Below, one piece after another: positions 8,869 through 17,366 of a stretch of DNA of 64,000 bases (positions are counted from its first letter, which is position 1; the number at the start of each line of letters is the position of its first letter). The notes below the pieces were generated by a model. It was not told the origin of the DNA and made no database searches. It saw only the letters and a list, made by a program, of their open reading frames with translations. The translations under genes were made by a program, and so were the position numbers. Source of the DNA: Paenibacillus sp. J23TS9 (lineage in GTDB: Bacteria > Bacillota > Bacilli > Paenibacillales > Paenibacillaceae); assembly GCF_018403225.1 (NCBI RefSeq), contig NZ_BOSG01000001.1, positions 2,046,001-2,110,000 on the forward strand, read 5' to 3'.

Positions 8869-9894
8869 TTAAAGGTTCATTCCTGTAATCTCCGCTACGA
8901 TCTCATAAGAACGCAGTCGGGCTTCATGATCATAAATCGAAGAGTTAATTATCATTTCATCCGTTTGGGTTTCATCCAGGAAGGCTTGCAGTTGACGTTT
9001 AACCTCATCCGGATTACCGATAATCGATGTTTTTAGTTGCTTCATAATGATCATTTTTTCCTGTTCAGACCATAAACCTTCCATCGTCTTGACAGGTGCG
9101 GGCAGTTGTCCCGGCGTATTCCGGATCAAGCTTAGAAACTGCTGTTGATGGGAGGTAGCAAGATACTCTGCCTCTTCTGTCGTATCCGCGGCAAACACAT
9201 TGACGCCAACCATGGCATGCGGCTTATCCAATACGCTAGACGGCTGGAAGCTATCGCGGTATTGTGTCAATGCAGGAACCGTATATTCAGGCGAAAAATG
9301 ACTCGCAAAGGAGAATGGGAGTCCTAATTTCGCTGCAAGTGCAGAACTGAAGCCGCTTGATCCTAGCAGCCAGATGGGAATCTCTTGCCCTTCACCCGGT
9401 ATAGCGCGAACGCGGTTAAACTTCGAGTCTGGATCCAGATAGGATCTCAGCTGTTCCAGTTGTTCGGGGAACTCTTGACCATTGGCCCGAACATCACGAC
9501 GCATAGCCATGGCTGTCAATTGATCGCTTCCGGGTGCCCGGCCGAGACCGAGGTCGATCCGGCCCGGATACATCGCTTCAAGCGTGCCGAACTGTTCAGC
9601 GATGACTAGCGGTGCATGGTTAGGCAGCATGATGCCGCCGGATCCAACCCGTATCTTGCTTGTTCCGCCTGCAACATATCCGATCACGACCGATGTGGCA
9701 GAGCTCCCGATCCCCGGCATATTATGATGTTCCGCAAGCCAGAAGCGGTGATAACCCCACTTCTCAACATGTTGTGCCAGATCAAGTGTATGTTTAAAGG
9801 CTTGTCCTGGCGTGCTTCCCACCGTAATGGGAGCTAGATCCAGGACCGAGTACTTGATATCATTCAGCTGTTTACGCGTATTTACATTTGCCAT
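8869..9894 (-). CDS. LLM class flavin-dependent oxidoreductase (luciferase-like)
   Basis: 341 residues, standard for the family. Typical bacterial-luciferase-like features are [38 protein letters not shown] and [13 protein letters not shown], all in the FMN-binding TIM barrel. It resembles the YwcH/YhbW group of Bacillus oxidoreductases, whose physiological substrates are mostly unknown. Start ATG has an AGAGAGGTG site. It lies 17 bp after a DUF896 gene on the same strand and downstream of an Rrf2 regulator, so the three may be one transcript; a redox role is plausible but inferred. Confidence 0.88.
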   Translation of the reverse strand: MANVNTRKQLNDIKYSVLDLAPITVGSTPGQAFKHTLDLAQHVEKWGYHRFWLAEHHNMPGIGSSATSVVIGYVAGGTSKIRVGSGGIMLPNHAPLVIAEQFGTLEAMYPGRIDLGLGRAPGSDQLTAMAMRRDVRANGQEFPEQLEQLRSYLDPDSKFNRVRAIPGEGQEIPIWLLGSSGFSSALAAKLGLPFSFASHFSPEYTVPALTQYRDSFQPSSVLDKPHAMVGVNVFAADTTEEAEYLATSHQQQFLSLIRNTPGQLPAPVKTMEGLWSEQEKMIIMKQLKTSIIGNPDEVKRQLQAFLDETQTDEMIINSSIYDHEARLRSYEIVAEITGMNL

Positions 9895-9911
9895 TTCCTA
9901 CACCTCTCTTT

Positions 9912-10148
9912 TTAGTGAAGGAGCTTTCGAGCTTCTTCATTCTGTTTGATACGGATTTTTTCAGGTGTCACGTCATTTCCCATTGGATCAACCACCTTAA
10001 GTCCGGAGAAGGAACTCAGCACCTGCCCGCGGATTTCACGCAAATAGTCCTCCCGCAGGACCTGCTGTTCCACGCGTTCTGCATTGCTCAAACCTGTTTC
10101 ACGCTCTTTTTTAGCCAATTCATTAATTCGTGCCAAGCTTGGAATCAT
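9912..10148 (-). CDS. DUF896 family small protein
   Basis: 78 residues, mainly helical. Matches the DUF896/UPF0291 (YnzC-like) pattern: IPSLARINELAKKERETGL, then EQQVLREDYLREIRGQ and the Pro-rich tail VDPMGNDVTPEKIR. These small soluble proteins are common in Firmicutes and have no agreed function. GAGG lies before the ATG. It sits 17 bp upstream of the LLM oxidoreductase and 49 bp downstream of the Rrf2 gene. Confidence 0.85.
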   Translation of the reverse strand: MIPSLARINELAKKERETGLSNAERVEQQVLREDYLREIRGQVLSSFSGLKVVDPMGNDVTPEKIRIKQNEEARKLLH

Positions 10149-10197
10149 CCTGATACCTCTTTTCTTGTGGGATGTATTTTCTAATCGATTGCTATCG

Positions 10198-10680
10198 TTA
10201 AACGACCATTTTATCTTGTACCCATGCTTGCAATGTTTCTAATTTATGTGTAAAACGATCCGCCTTCATTTCCTCAGCCAAATATGCGACCGTTTCCCGT
10301 TTCAGGACGGATTTCCAAGCTTCTTCCGCCTCTTGCATCAATTCGGATAACAAGCAGCAGCGGTCTTCCTCGCATAACTCGAGCATGTCATTCAAAATCC
10401 CGCTGGAAGAGTAAAGCGTCTGCTGTCCTTCAATGGCAAGATATACATCATAGATCCGAATATCCTCTATCCGCTTTTTTAGTTTGAAACCGCCTTTGAT
10501 ACCAGGTACGGAAGTAATCAGATCAGCACTGACCAGTTTTCTTAATAATTTTTGAAAATAGGTTGCTGACACGCCTAATTGCTGACTAATCGCTTCACCT
10601 GGCAGCACGGCCTTTTCCGGTAGCATGTTCAGTAATAGAATGGCATATGCGGATTGCTCGACGCCCGTTTTCATGTGCAT
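10198..10680 (-). CDS. Rrf2 family transcriptional regulator
   Basis: 160 residues from ATG at 10680, chosen because AAGGTGAAAAATTT gives a well-spaced ribosome site; an in-frame ATG at 10701 has a poor site. Winged-helix features of Rrf2: SAYAILLLNMLPE, ISQQLGVSATYFQKLLRKL and SADLITSVPGIKGGFKL. The three Cys in CEEDRCC could bind an iron-sulfur cluster or sense oxidation as in IscR/NsrR/RsrR, but spacing differs from NsrR and this is not assured. It probably controls the DUF896-LLM genes that follow. Confidence 0.85.
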   Translation of the reverse strand: MHMKTGVEQSAYAILLLNMLPEKAVLPGEAISQQLGVSATYFQKLLRKLVSADLITSVPGIKGGFKLKKRIEDIRIYDVYLAIEGQQTLYSSSGILNDMLELCEEDRCCLLSELMQEAEEAWKSVLKRETVAYLAEEMKADRFTHKLETLQAWVQDKMVV

Positions 10681-10790
10681 AAATTTTTCACCTTGTCTCA
10701 TAGGATATAACCTGGATATTCATTGTCCGCTTTATACATTATAGTCGATTGTTTCAATAATGCAAGCCATGTATTCACCATACCTATAAA

Positions 10791-10827
10791 AAAAACCGGT
10801 ACGGGTTTCCACCCGTTAACCGGTCTT
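10791..10827 (-). terminator. Rho-independent terminator of sigV-rsiV operon
   Basis: ACCGGTacGGGT-TTCC-ACCCgtTAACCGGT, flanked by A-run and CTTTT. On the minus strand the stem is followed by eight T. It could also act on the plus strand. Confidence 0.9.
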
Positions 10828-10833
10828 TTCAAT

Positions 10834-11721
10834 CTATTGAATGTATTTATGGCTGACAAGATCTCCCGAAATGGCATCGGTCGGGATGACAAATTCCACT
10901 GACCCCATATAACCCGGAGCCACATCGTACTTGTTGAATACCATGACGAGCTTGCCTTCATTGTTGATATAGAAGCTTTGATCGTTAGTAATGGATTTGA
11001 ATTCATCCGTCGGCAACACATCAACTGCACCAGATACCCAGTAGACTTTATCGGGGTCTGCTTTCATTTGCTCCCTCATTTGATGTTTGATATTCTCGCT
11101 GATCACTTGGATATAATGGTTATCCTTAAAGAGCATCGGAAGCGTAATGAGTATTTGATTCTTTTTATCAATGGTATCGAACTGAAGCTCTTCGGAAGAT
11201 GAGCCTGCGCTTTCTACGACATAACGTTCAATAGAAAAGATGCTGTCATTATCCGTTTTCATTTCATACCCTGCATCCACTCCTAAATGACCATCGCCAT
11301 TTTTCTTCAATTCCTTGATCTCGGCCTGGAACTTGTCAAATAATGCTTTGTTTTCCTTCATGTACTTCTCATTCAGCCCTGACTCTAATTCCTTATTATC
11401 CAAGTGGGCGATGGAAGGCACCTTAATATTTGCGTTATAGTTGGATTCATCCACCACATATTCTTTTAGCGTAAGGACTTTGATAATCTTGTCTACACCT
11501 GGGATGCTGGCCAATGCATTGGCGACTGTCGTACTTGCATTAATAGTAATGAGGAATATGAGAGCCGCCGCACCTGCACCGGCAAACCATTTATATTTTG
11601 GGCCCTTATTTCTTCTTGCCCTAAGGGATTGGTTTATGGACCTGCTGACGATCATATCCAGCTCTTCCGGAATGGGCACTTCATCATAATCTTTTCGAAG
11701 CTGTTCCAATTTATTATTCAT
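10834..11721 (-). CDS. rsiV: RsiV-like anti-sigma factor (DUF3298 ectodomain)
   Basis: 295 residues. Residues 1-43 are a basic cytosolic sigma-binding segment, about 44-62 one transmembrane helix (WFAGAGAAALIFLITINAS), and the rest is extracellular with a DUF3298 domain at about 195-285 (ILITLPMLFKDNHYIQVIS; QSFYINNEGKLVMVFNKYD; VAPGYMGSVEFVIP). In B. subtilis RsiV holds SigV inactive and its ectodomain binds lysozyme, which leads to RsiV proteolysis. The start codon is 1 bp after the sigV stop and its GGAG site lies inside sigV, so the pair is translationally coupled. Identity is inferred from domain plan and neighbours. Confidence 0.88.
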   Translation of the reverse strand: MNNKLEQLRKDYDEVPIPEELDMIVSRSINQSLRARRNKGPKYKWFAGAGAAALIFLITINASTTVANALASIPGVDKIIKVLTLKEYVVDESNYNANIKVPSIAHLDNKELESGLNEKYMKENKALFDKFQAEIKELKKNGDGHLGVDAGYEMKTDNDSIFSIERYVVESAGSSSEELQFDTIDKKNQILITLPMLFKDNHYIQVISENIKHQMREQMKADPDKVYWVSGAVDVLPTDEFKSITNDQSFYINNEGKLVMVFNKYDVAPGYMGSVEFVIPTDAISGDLVSHKYIQ

Positions 11722-11722
11722 C

Positions 11723-12229
11723 TTACTTGATCTCCTTTAAGGGCTCATCGTTCATTTTCACTCGCAATAGCTGAAGCGCCTGATACAGCCTTGTTTTTAT
11801 CGTATTCACGTTCTCTCCCAGTACAGCTGCCACTTCATCGATTTTCAGGTCTTCAAAATACCTGAGAATAATCACACTCCGGTATTTCTCCGGTAGATCA
11901 TCAAGCGTTTTTTTTAAATCAATGTCCGTGTACACATCCTCTGCGCCAGGTGTATAGGTTTCAATCATTTCATGGTCCATCGTGTGAACCTTCTTGTTCC
12001 TGCGGAGAAAATCCAGTGCCGTATTTACGACGATCCGGTAAAACCAGCTCTTGACGGCATCGGGATTCTTCAACACTTCAATATTCGTCATGGCTTTATA
12101 AATCGATTCCTGCACGATGTCCAGTGCGTCCTCTTTATTTTTCACGTAGCTGAATGCGAGCCGGTAGACATTTTCTTTATGCTCGGTGATGCAGCGTGTC
12201 AGCAATTTTTCGGTTTTCCTATTCAACAT
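11723..12229 (-). CDS. sigV: ECF RNA polymerase sigma factor, SigV-like
   Basis: 168 residues, the size of SigV. Region 2 has YRLAFSYVKNKEDALDIVQE and VKSWFYRIVVNTALDFLRR; region 4 has LPEKYRSVIILRYFEDLKI and GENVNTIKTRLYQALQLLR. SigV directs transcription of envelope-defence genes, notably oatA, after lysozyme attack. Here oatA lies just upstream, rsiV just downstream. A promoter with AAACTT, 16 nt and CGTC lies 50 bp before the start and matches two others in the cluster, pointing to autoregulation. Confidence 0.92.
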   Translation of the reverse strand: MLNRKTEKLLTRCITEHKENVYRLAFSYVKNKEDALDIVQESIYKAMTNIEVLKNPDAVKSWFYRIVVNTALDFLRRNKKVHTMDHEMIETYTPGAEDVYTDIDLKKTLDDLPEKYRSVIILRYFEDLKIDEVAAVLGENVNTIKTRLYQALQLLRVKMNDEPLKEIK

Positions 12230-12278
12230 GGTCGTATTACCCTTCTCTGTATGATAACTGGTGTTGTAACAGGAGTAA

Positions 12279-12304
12279 GACGTATGAAGGGGCGCATAAA
12301 GTTT
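12279..12304 (-). promoter_or_regulatory. ECF (SigV-type) promoter of sigV-rsiV
   Basis: Minus strand: AAACTT (12304-12299), 16-nt spacer, CGTC (12282-12279). The same elements and spacing occur upstream of oatA (14247-14272) and the RsiV-like gene (15544-15569). CGTC is a common ECF -10 core. Confidence 0.72.
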
Positions 12305-12321
12305 TGGGATTTCAAAATTTT

Positions 12322-14205
12322 TTACTGCTTCTTCCCCTTCACAGCCTTCGCGAGAATCGAGGCGTAATACTCGGCACCTTCACGTTTCAAATGTACGCCA
12401 TCGCGGTAGAAATAGTCGTCCTTCCCTTCACTAGCTGAATACCAGTCTACTACCGTCGTATTGCCGAAATCATTAGAAACTTCTGTAATATCCTTGTTAA
12501 CGGTATCCTGCCATTTCCTCGGAACGCGTGTATTGACCAAAATGATCTGTTGGGCATCGTGAAGGGATTGCAGCATATTCCGTAATTGCTTGGTATTAAA
12601 AGCTCCATTGGTTCCCAGCTCAATTATAATCCGATCACCTAGTCTATCTTGGGTTTTAAGCCGATCGATAACATCCTGCGCCTGCAGCATCTGACGGCCG
12701 ACCTTGCCATCAACAACAATACCCGGAAGCATCTTTTCCAGAAAAGGTGCTGCATCCAAAATGACGGAATCACCAATCGCTGTTATGCCCTTTCCTGATT
12801 GGATCTCCATGGACAAGGGTTTATTATGTCCTGAACGAGTTAACTCGTCATCTAAAGGTGGTATAGGTGAGACTGCATCATCGCCGGGCTTTATCTCTTT
12901 GTGATCGTTCTGTACATGCTGTAAGCCGGCCGCTTTGGCCACTTGGGCAGCAGGTTCAGTCTTTGCGAAGTAGATGCTGCAAACGATCGTAATCAGGATT
13001 GCGGGCAAAACAGCTGTCAAGATAACGGGCCGGATGCCGCGGTGTGAAGAATCTCGATGACTCCATTTCACCCTATATCCCCCTCTTCGCATTGGTTCCT
13101 CTACAAATCTATAGGACAAAGCGGCGAGAACAAGGCTGAGCGCCAGCTGAAAAATGATCAGGAGCACATCCGGTCCCTCTGTATTCACACCCGGATTTGT
13201 TAGAATAATGACGGGGTAATGCCAAATGTATAAGCTGTAAGACCGAACTCCCAGCCAGCGTAAAGGCCTCAAGCCCATAAGTCTTCCTAGCAGACTGGCC
13301 GGATGTGCAAGTACGGCAATCACTACCACAGTGATGAATGAAATTAACAGTAACCCACCAGGGTAGAGCGAATCATCGTATTCGTTGGTCTGATAGATCA
13401 ATACCACGAGAACGACCATTCCCAGGCCGCCGACGATGTCCAGTACACTGCGAGCTCCACTGGAGATGCTCCCGCTCAGCTTCTGACTCGGCCATACTAC
13501 AGCTAATGCTGCACCGACCAAGAGCGCAAAAGCACGTGTATCGGTTCCGTAATATACTCTGCTCGGATCCGTTCCCGGTACGTAAATCATAGCCATGGCT
13601 AAGGCCGAAGCAGCAGCACATACAAGAATCAGAAAAAAAAGTTTACCGCGCCGATGTGTGATTTTTATCCCAAATACCAGAATCAGCGGCCATATGACGT
13701 AAAATTGCTCCTCAATCGATAGCGACCAGAGATGACCGATCGGGGAAGCGGGTCCAAAGCTCTCAAAGTACGATACCTTATGGAAAATCAGCCACCAGTT
13801 ATTGACATAGAACAGGGATGACAGAAATGCCCCCTTCAACGCGGGCAATCTTGACGGATCCACAAGGAAGAGCCATACAGCCACAAACAGCAGCATGCAT
13901 AACATCGCCGGCAGCAGCCTGCGGGCTCTTCGGATCCAGAAGTTCAAAAGACTCAGCCTCTGATATGTCTTCCATTCATGAATGATTTGATCTGTAATGA
14001 GATAGCCGGAGATAACAAAAAAGATCCCAACGCCCAGCAGCCCTCCCTGTGCCCATTTCAAATTCAGATGATAAGCGATAACGGCGAGTACCGATATAGC
14101 TCTTAAGCCATCAAGACCTGGCATGTAACGTTTGCCACCTATCATTTGTACCGGCGACCGGCGCAGCATGGTTTGATTTCCTATCAGCTTCATGTTGTCT
14201 TTCAT
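12322..14205 (-). CDS. oatA: OatA-like peptidoglycan O-acetyltransferase
   Basis: 627 residues. The N-terminal acyltransferase-3 domain (about 25-385) has MPGLDGLRAISVLAVIAYH, GIFFVISGYLIT, FWIRRARRLLPAM and GHLWSLSIEEQFYVIWPL, with about ten membrane helices. The C-terminal exported SGNH domain (about 470-627) has AIGDSV (S480), IELGTNG and DGVHL (D602, H605) as its catalytic set. OatA moves acetyl groups across the membrane to C6-OH of MurNAc, making the wall resistant to lysozyme. The gene lies between sigV and an exported RsiV-like gene and has its own SigV-type promoter. Gene order (oatA before sigV) differs from B. subtilis sigV-rsiV-oatA. Confidence 0.9.
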   Translation of the reverse strand: MKDNMKLIGNQTMLRRSPVQMIGGKRYMPGLDGLRAISVLAVIAYHLNLKWAQGGLLGVGIFFVISGYLITDQIIHEWKTYQRLSLLNFWIRRARRLLPAMLCMLLFVAVWLFLVDPSRLPALKGAFLSSLFYVNNWWLIFHKVSYFESFGPASPIGHLWSLSIEEQFYVIWPLILVFGIKITHRRGKLFFLILVCAAASALAMAMIYVPGTDPSRVYYGTDTRAFALLVGAALAVVWPSQKLSGSISSGARSVLDIVGGLGMVVLVVLIYQTNEYDDSLYPGGLLLISFITVVVIAVLAHPASLLGRLMGLRPLRWLGVRSYSLYIWHYPVIILTNPGVNTEGPDVLLIIFQLALSLVLAALSYRFVEEPMRRGGYRVKWSHRDSSHRGIRPVILTAVLPAILITIVCSIYFAKTEPAAQVAKAAGLQHVQNDHKEIKPGDDAVSPIPPLDDELTRSGHNKPLSMEIQSGKGITAIGDSVILDAAPFLEKMLPGIVVDGKVGRQMLQAQDVIDRLKTQDRLGDRIIIELGTNGAFNTKQLRNMLQSLHDAQQIILVNTRVPRKWQDTVNKDITEVSNDFGNTTVVDWYSASEGKDDYFYRDGVHLKREGAEYYASILAKAVKGKKQ

Positions 14206-14246
14206 TGTGATTCAGTCCCTACCCTTGATTTGTTGTTCATTGGCAG

Positions 14247-14272
14247 GACGCAGGAAGTTAAGCAAAAAGTTC
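14247..14272 (-). promoter_or_regulatory. ECF (SigV-type) promoter of oatA
   Basis: Minus strand: GAACTT (14272-14267), 16-nt spacer, CGTC (14250-14247), about 41 nt before the oatA ATG. Same architecture as the sigV and RsiV-like promoters. Confidence 0.72.
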
Positions 14273-14301
14273 TTATAAAATACTGGTAAATTATTTAAAC
14301 A

Positions 14302-14342
14302 CAAAAAAACAGCATCCCATGAATTGACATGGCGGGATGCCG
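14302..14342 (-). terminator. Rho-independent terminator of RsiV-like gene
   Basis: GCATCCC...GGGATGC stem extended by CATG/CATG pairing, followed on the minus strand by seven T. It lies after the restored stop codon at 14383 and upstream of the oatA promoter, separating the two units. Confidence 0.85.
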
Positions 14343-14382
14343 TTAATTGAGCACTAATGGAACATTAAGAAGAGGATTCCCT

Positions 14383-15487
14383 CTATTGCAGTACTTGAAC
14401 CTTCAGAATTTCAGAAACAAATGACACAGGCACATACAGCTTGTTATCTTGAAGGGATGGTGCAGCCCCCAAAGCTTTCGGAGTCATTTTCGTAAAGAAA
14501 TACAAATCCTTCCCCAATGGACACACTCGTCCACTGCGCCTCTTTTTTGACCTCCGCTGATTTGGCGTTTGGGTTCCACTTCAATTCATAACCTAATTGA
14601 TGAGCCACATCGCGTAAAGATACCATCGTAACTCCATGCTTGTTCTTGTAATTGGCTACTTTCTTCAAATCAAGTTTTACAGCCGCTTCAAGCTTCGTTT
14701 CTGCGGGTCTAGTTACCGCTGTCGAATGATCCTTCAGGCCGAAATGGAATTCCGGCGAACCTACGTAACCCGGAGCGATGCTGTATTTAGGAAAAACTAT
14801 GATCAACTCGCCTTTTTCAAGGTAGAAGGTCTGCTCCACAGAGGTTCCCTTATAATCTTCAATGAAGTATTTATCGGGATCTTTTTTGATCTGCGCAAGA
14901 ATGTCAGCATCGAGCTTTTCCTTATAATTCTCTCCCAGTATACCAGAGAGTGTTACGCGCTCTGCGGTCACTTTATTTTCCACATTGTAAGTATCGATCC
15001 TTGGCATACTGGTTCCACCTCTTGAACCCTCAGTAATAACCTCTAAGGAAACAACGCCAGCCGGATTGCCTGTTCCGTCTGACTTCAGATTGTAGGTAAT
15101 GTAGAGATCGTACGGATGGAATTCCAGATGCTCGGCCTTGGCTTTTAACGCGGCCTCCCCAGCCTCTTTCTCCCACGCAGCGAGGTCCTTCTCAGCATGT
15201 GAGAGGATAATGTCATTCAGCTCTGCCTGATAATGTGTATCCATCATGCCGGTCAGTTGAGGCACCTGGATGTGTGTGATTAAATTTGTGCTTGTTGTAG
15301 TTAGTACCTTTTCGATAACTTTAACCGCTGCAGCCGTTGGAGCCGAAGCTTGCACACTCGCTGCTACAACCGCCGGTGCTTGTATAGAAGCCATCGCATT
15401 CACTGGCAAGCTGGCAGCGCTCACGCCCATCATTGCTGCACATCCCACCGCACTCATTTTAATCAGATTTACCGTTTTCTTTTTCAT
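14383..15487 (-). pseudogene. Exported RsiV-like DUF3298 protein with stalk domain, frameshifted near C-terminus
   Basis: As read, the frame gives 347 residues ending at 14444. Signal peptide about 1-32 (SAVGCAAMMGVSAASLPVNA); a DUF4163/DUF3298-like body about 60-265 (LTGMMDTHYQAELNDIILSH; QTFYLEKGELIIVFPKYSIAPGYVGSPEFHF), the same domain as the RsiV ectodomain; then a copper-amine-oxidase-type stalk domain from about 275 (VTMVSLRDVAHQLGYELKW). After VSIGEG the translation becomes unlike the family. In the other frame it continues LYFFTKMTPKALGAAP and KLYVPVSFVSEILKVQVLQ to a stop at 14383, the expected end of a stalk domain. One extra base, most simply in the CCCC run at 14512-14515, explains this. 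A SigV-type promoter precedes it. It may be an intact gene with a sequence error. Confidence 0.8.
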
Positions 15488-15543
15488 ATCTGTTATTCCT
15501 CCGTCTCTCTATATAAGTGTCTTTCCGTTACACTCATTGGCTA

Positions 15544-15569
15544 GACGCAAGGGAACCTTCAGAAAGTTT
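15544..15569 (-). promoter_or_regulatory. ECF (SigV-type) promoter of exported RsiV-like gene
   Basis: Minus strand: AAACTT (15569-15564), 16-nt spacer, CGTC (15547-15544). Third copy of the promoter architecture seen before oatA and sigV. Confidence 0.72.
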
Positions 15570-15586
15570 AGATTTCCGTAAAAAAA

Positions 15587-16414
15587 TTATAAATAAGGCT
15601 CAACTAAAGCTCTCACCCGGCTAATGCCTTCCCACATGTCGCCCGGTCCATCATAAACTAATGTAATAGGACCTTCATAACCGCTGTTTCTGACCCGTTC
15701 CATGCAGCTCCGGAATTCTTCTGCATCCAGAGAGCCCTGTTCATCCGTTATCGCTTTGGCATGAATAGATTCGCTGCGGGGGATTGTGGCATCCAACTCG
15801 GAAAGCTTCTCTGGGCCGGAAAAATTACCAAAGTCTGTCGTTAGTCCGAGCTCCGTGCCGCATGCATCCAACAATGAAGTGCAGTTTGCAGACGTTGAAG
15901 TCAGATCATGAAAGTTTTCGGTAATGATTCTTACCTTCTTATCCGATGCATAATCGATCAGCCGCTGTAATTGTGCTGCTGCCAAACGAACAGCTTCCTC
16001 ATCTGTTGCTTCAGCGTCTCCAGCGATAATCCGAATACGTTCCGCTCCTGCTGTGGATGCGATGTCGATCCATTTTTTCAGCCAATTCATATCCGCTTCT
16101 CTGCGTTGTTCATCCGGGTTCGTAATATCACCGTAATCGGCCAACAATGTATAAAATCGCATTCCCGAACGTTCAATGTTACTTTTCAGTCTTGCTAAAT
16201 ACTCACCGCTGGTATCCGGAAAATGAAAATGGCATATCTCCATGGCTTGAAATCCGTTGTCATGCAATATACTGGGCAACTCGAGCAAGGATATCGTCTC
16301 CGGTTGATCATCAATATGCGTGCCATGTACTCGCTTCTCTTCATCCCAAAAGGTCCAGCGAAGCGGACCCAAATTCCGGTGCAAGCTCCAGGTTGTTAAT
16401 GATAATAATGGCAT
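15587..16414 (-). CDS. Sugar phosphate isomerase/epimerase family protein (AP-endonuclease-2-like TIM barrel)
   Basis: 275 residues of xylose-isomerase-like TIM barrel. Visible features: LELPSILHDNGFQAMEICHFHFP (strand/helix 1-2), AGAERIRIIAGD, VRIITENFHD with a metal-ligand Glu, and LGLTTDFGNF, SIHAKAI and TLVYDGPGD towards the C-terminal metal site. Such proteins isomerise or epimerise sugars or inositol derivatives in the cytosol; the substrate cannot be read from sequence. Start follows AGGAGGAATATGAT. Same strand as the N-acetyltransferase 40 bp upstream; no sugar transport genes adjoin. Confidence 0.82.
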   Translation of the reverse strand: MPLLSLTTWSLHRNLGPLRWTFWDEEKRVHGTHIDDQPETISLLELPSILHDNGFQAMEICHFHFPDTSGEYLARLKSNIERSGMRFYTLLADYGDITNPDEQRREADMNWLKKWIDIASTAGAERIRIIAGDAEATDEEAVRLAAAQLQRLIDYASDKKVRIITENFHDLTSTSANCTSLLDACGTELGLTTDFGNFSGPEKLSELDATIPRSESIHAKAITDEQGSLDAEEFRSCMERVRNSGYEGPITLVYDGPGDMWEGISRVRALVEPYL

Positions 16415-16454
16415 ATCATATTCCTCCTATATATAATCCATATTTTCAAGATCA

Positions 16455-17240
16455 TTAGGCAACGGGAATCCCAAAATATGTATGCAGCGCCTGCTGATAT
16501 TCCTCAGGGTTCTTCGGAACAAAGGTATCTACTCCGGTGGAAGTGAAAATTCTGAATTCGTCTCCCGCCAAGGTATTCCTTCCTTCAGGAGTGCGGATGA
16601 ACATCATGGCTGACTTCTTAAATATCGATTCCGGCGCATACTCGCACCAATAAGAAGCCATCTCATAATCCTGGAGCAGCTGAGGTTCCTCGGTAAAAGA
16701 ATAGATCCGGCTCCAAGCACCATGTTTGGGCTCATTAAGCATCCACCCAAAAATCGGGTCAGTTTCCAGGCGATAGCACTCTTCGCCAAGCTGCTGATCT
16801 ATTCCCGCTGTCAGCTGAAGAGGTTGAACAGGAACAATCCCTCCTACTCCAACATCACAGAGATAAGAATTTCCATCCGCTTCTACCCGTAAAATATGAT
16901 GCCTACGCATCGGCGGCGGGTTCGGCTCATCGCGCCAAAATCTTGCGAAATAGTGGGTAACCTCAAAACCGAGCTCTTGGAGCAGCCAGCCGAATAGTGC
17001 ATTCAACTCGAAGCAGTAGCCACCGCGCTGTCGCACAACGATTTTATCATACAAGTCTTCAATCGCCAGCGACAGCGGTACACCATTTAAAATGTCCAGA
17101 TTTTCATAGGGTACATGGTGAATATGATGCTCCTGAAGGCTTGCGAGTACGGACGCTGTCGGTTCAACCTTTCCATCGTACCCGATCCGTTGAAGGTAAG
17201 CGGCCGTCCGTGTCGGGACTTCGGATATCTGATTGTTCAT
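16455..17240 (-). CDS. nat: Arylamine N-acetyltransferase
   Basis: 262 residues from ATG at 17240, preferred over the open-frame start at 17309 because GGAGG lies 10 nt before it and the new N-terminus fits the family. The catalytic triad is visible: C76 in RGGYCFELN, H115 in RRHHILRV and D129 in YLCDVGVGG. NATs transfer acetyl from acetyl-CoA to arylamines and hydrazines through the Cys. Cytosolic, monomeric. It may be co-transcribed with the isomerase-like gene that follows. Confidence 0.92.
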   Translation of the reverse strand: MNNQISEVPTRTAAYLQRIGYDGKVEPTASVLASLQEHHIHHVPYENLDILNGVPLSLAIEDLYDKIVVRQRGGYCFELNALFGWLLQELGFEVTHYFARFWRDEPNPPPMRRHHILRVEADGNSYLCDVGVGGIVPVQPLQLTAGIDQQLGEECYRLETDPIFGWMLNEPKHGAWSRIYSFTEEPQLLQDYEMASYWCEYAPESIFKKSAMMFIRTPEGRNTLAGDEFRIFTSTGVDTFVPKNPEEYQQALHTYFGIPVA

Positions 17241-17325
17241 ATCGTAATGAACCTCCACTTTTTTTATAATTACAGCACACACGTTTTCTTTCCATATGAA
17301 TACGTCCATCTCCTCCCGGAACGAC

Positions 17326-17356
17326 GAAAATATCCGCCCTAAAGGGCGGATATTTT
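17326..17356 (-). terminator. Bidirectional hairpin terminator
   Basis: GAAAATATCCGCCCT-AA-AGGGCGGATATTTTC, a near-perfect long stem. It ends the minus-strand unit at 17367. Confidence 0.85.
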
Positions 17357-17366
17357 CTTTGTAAAG

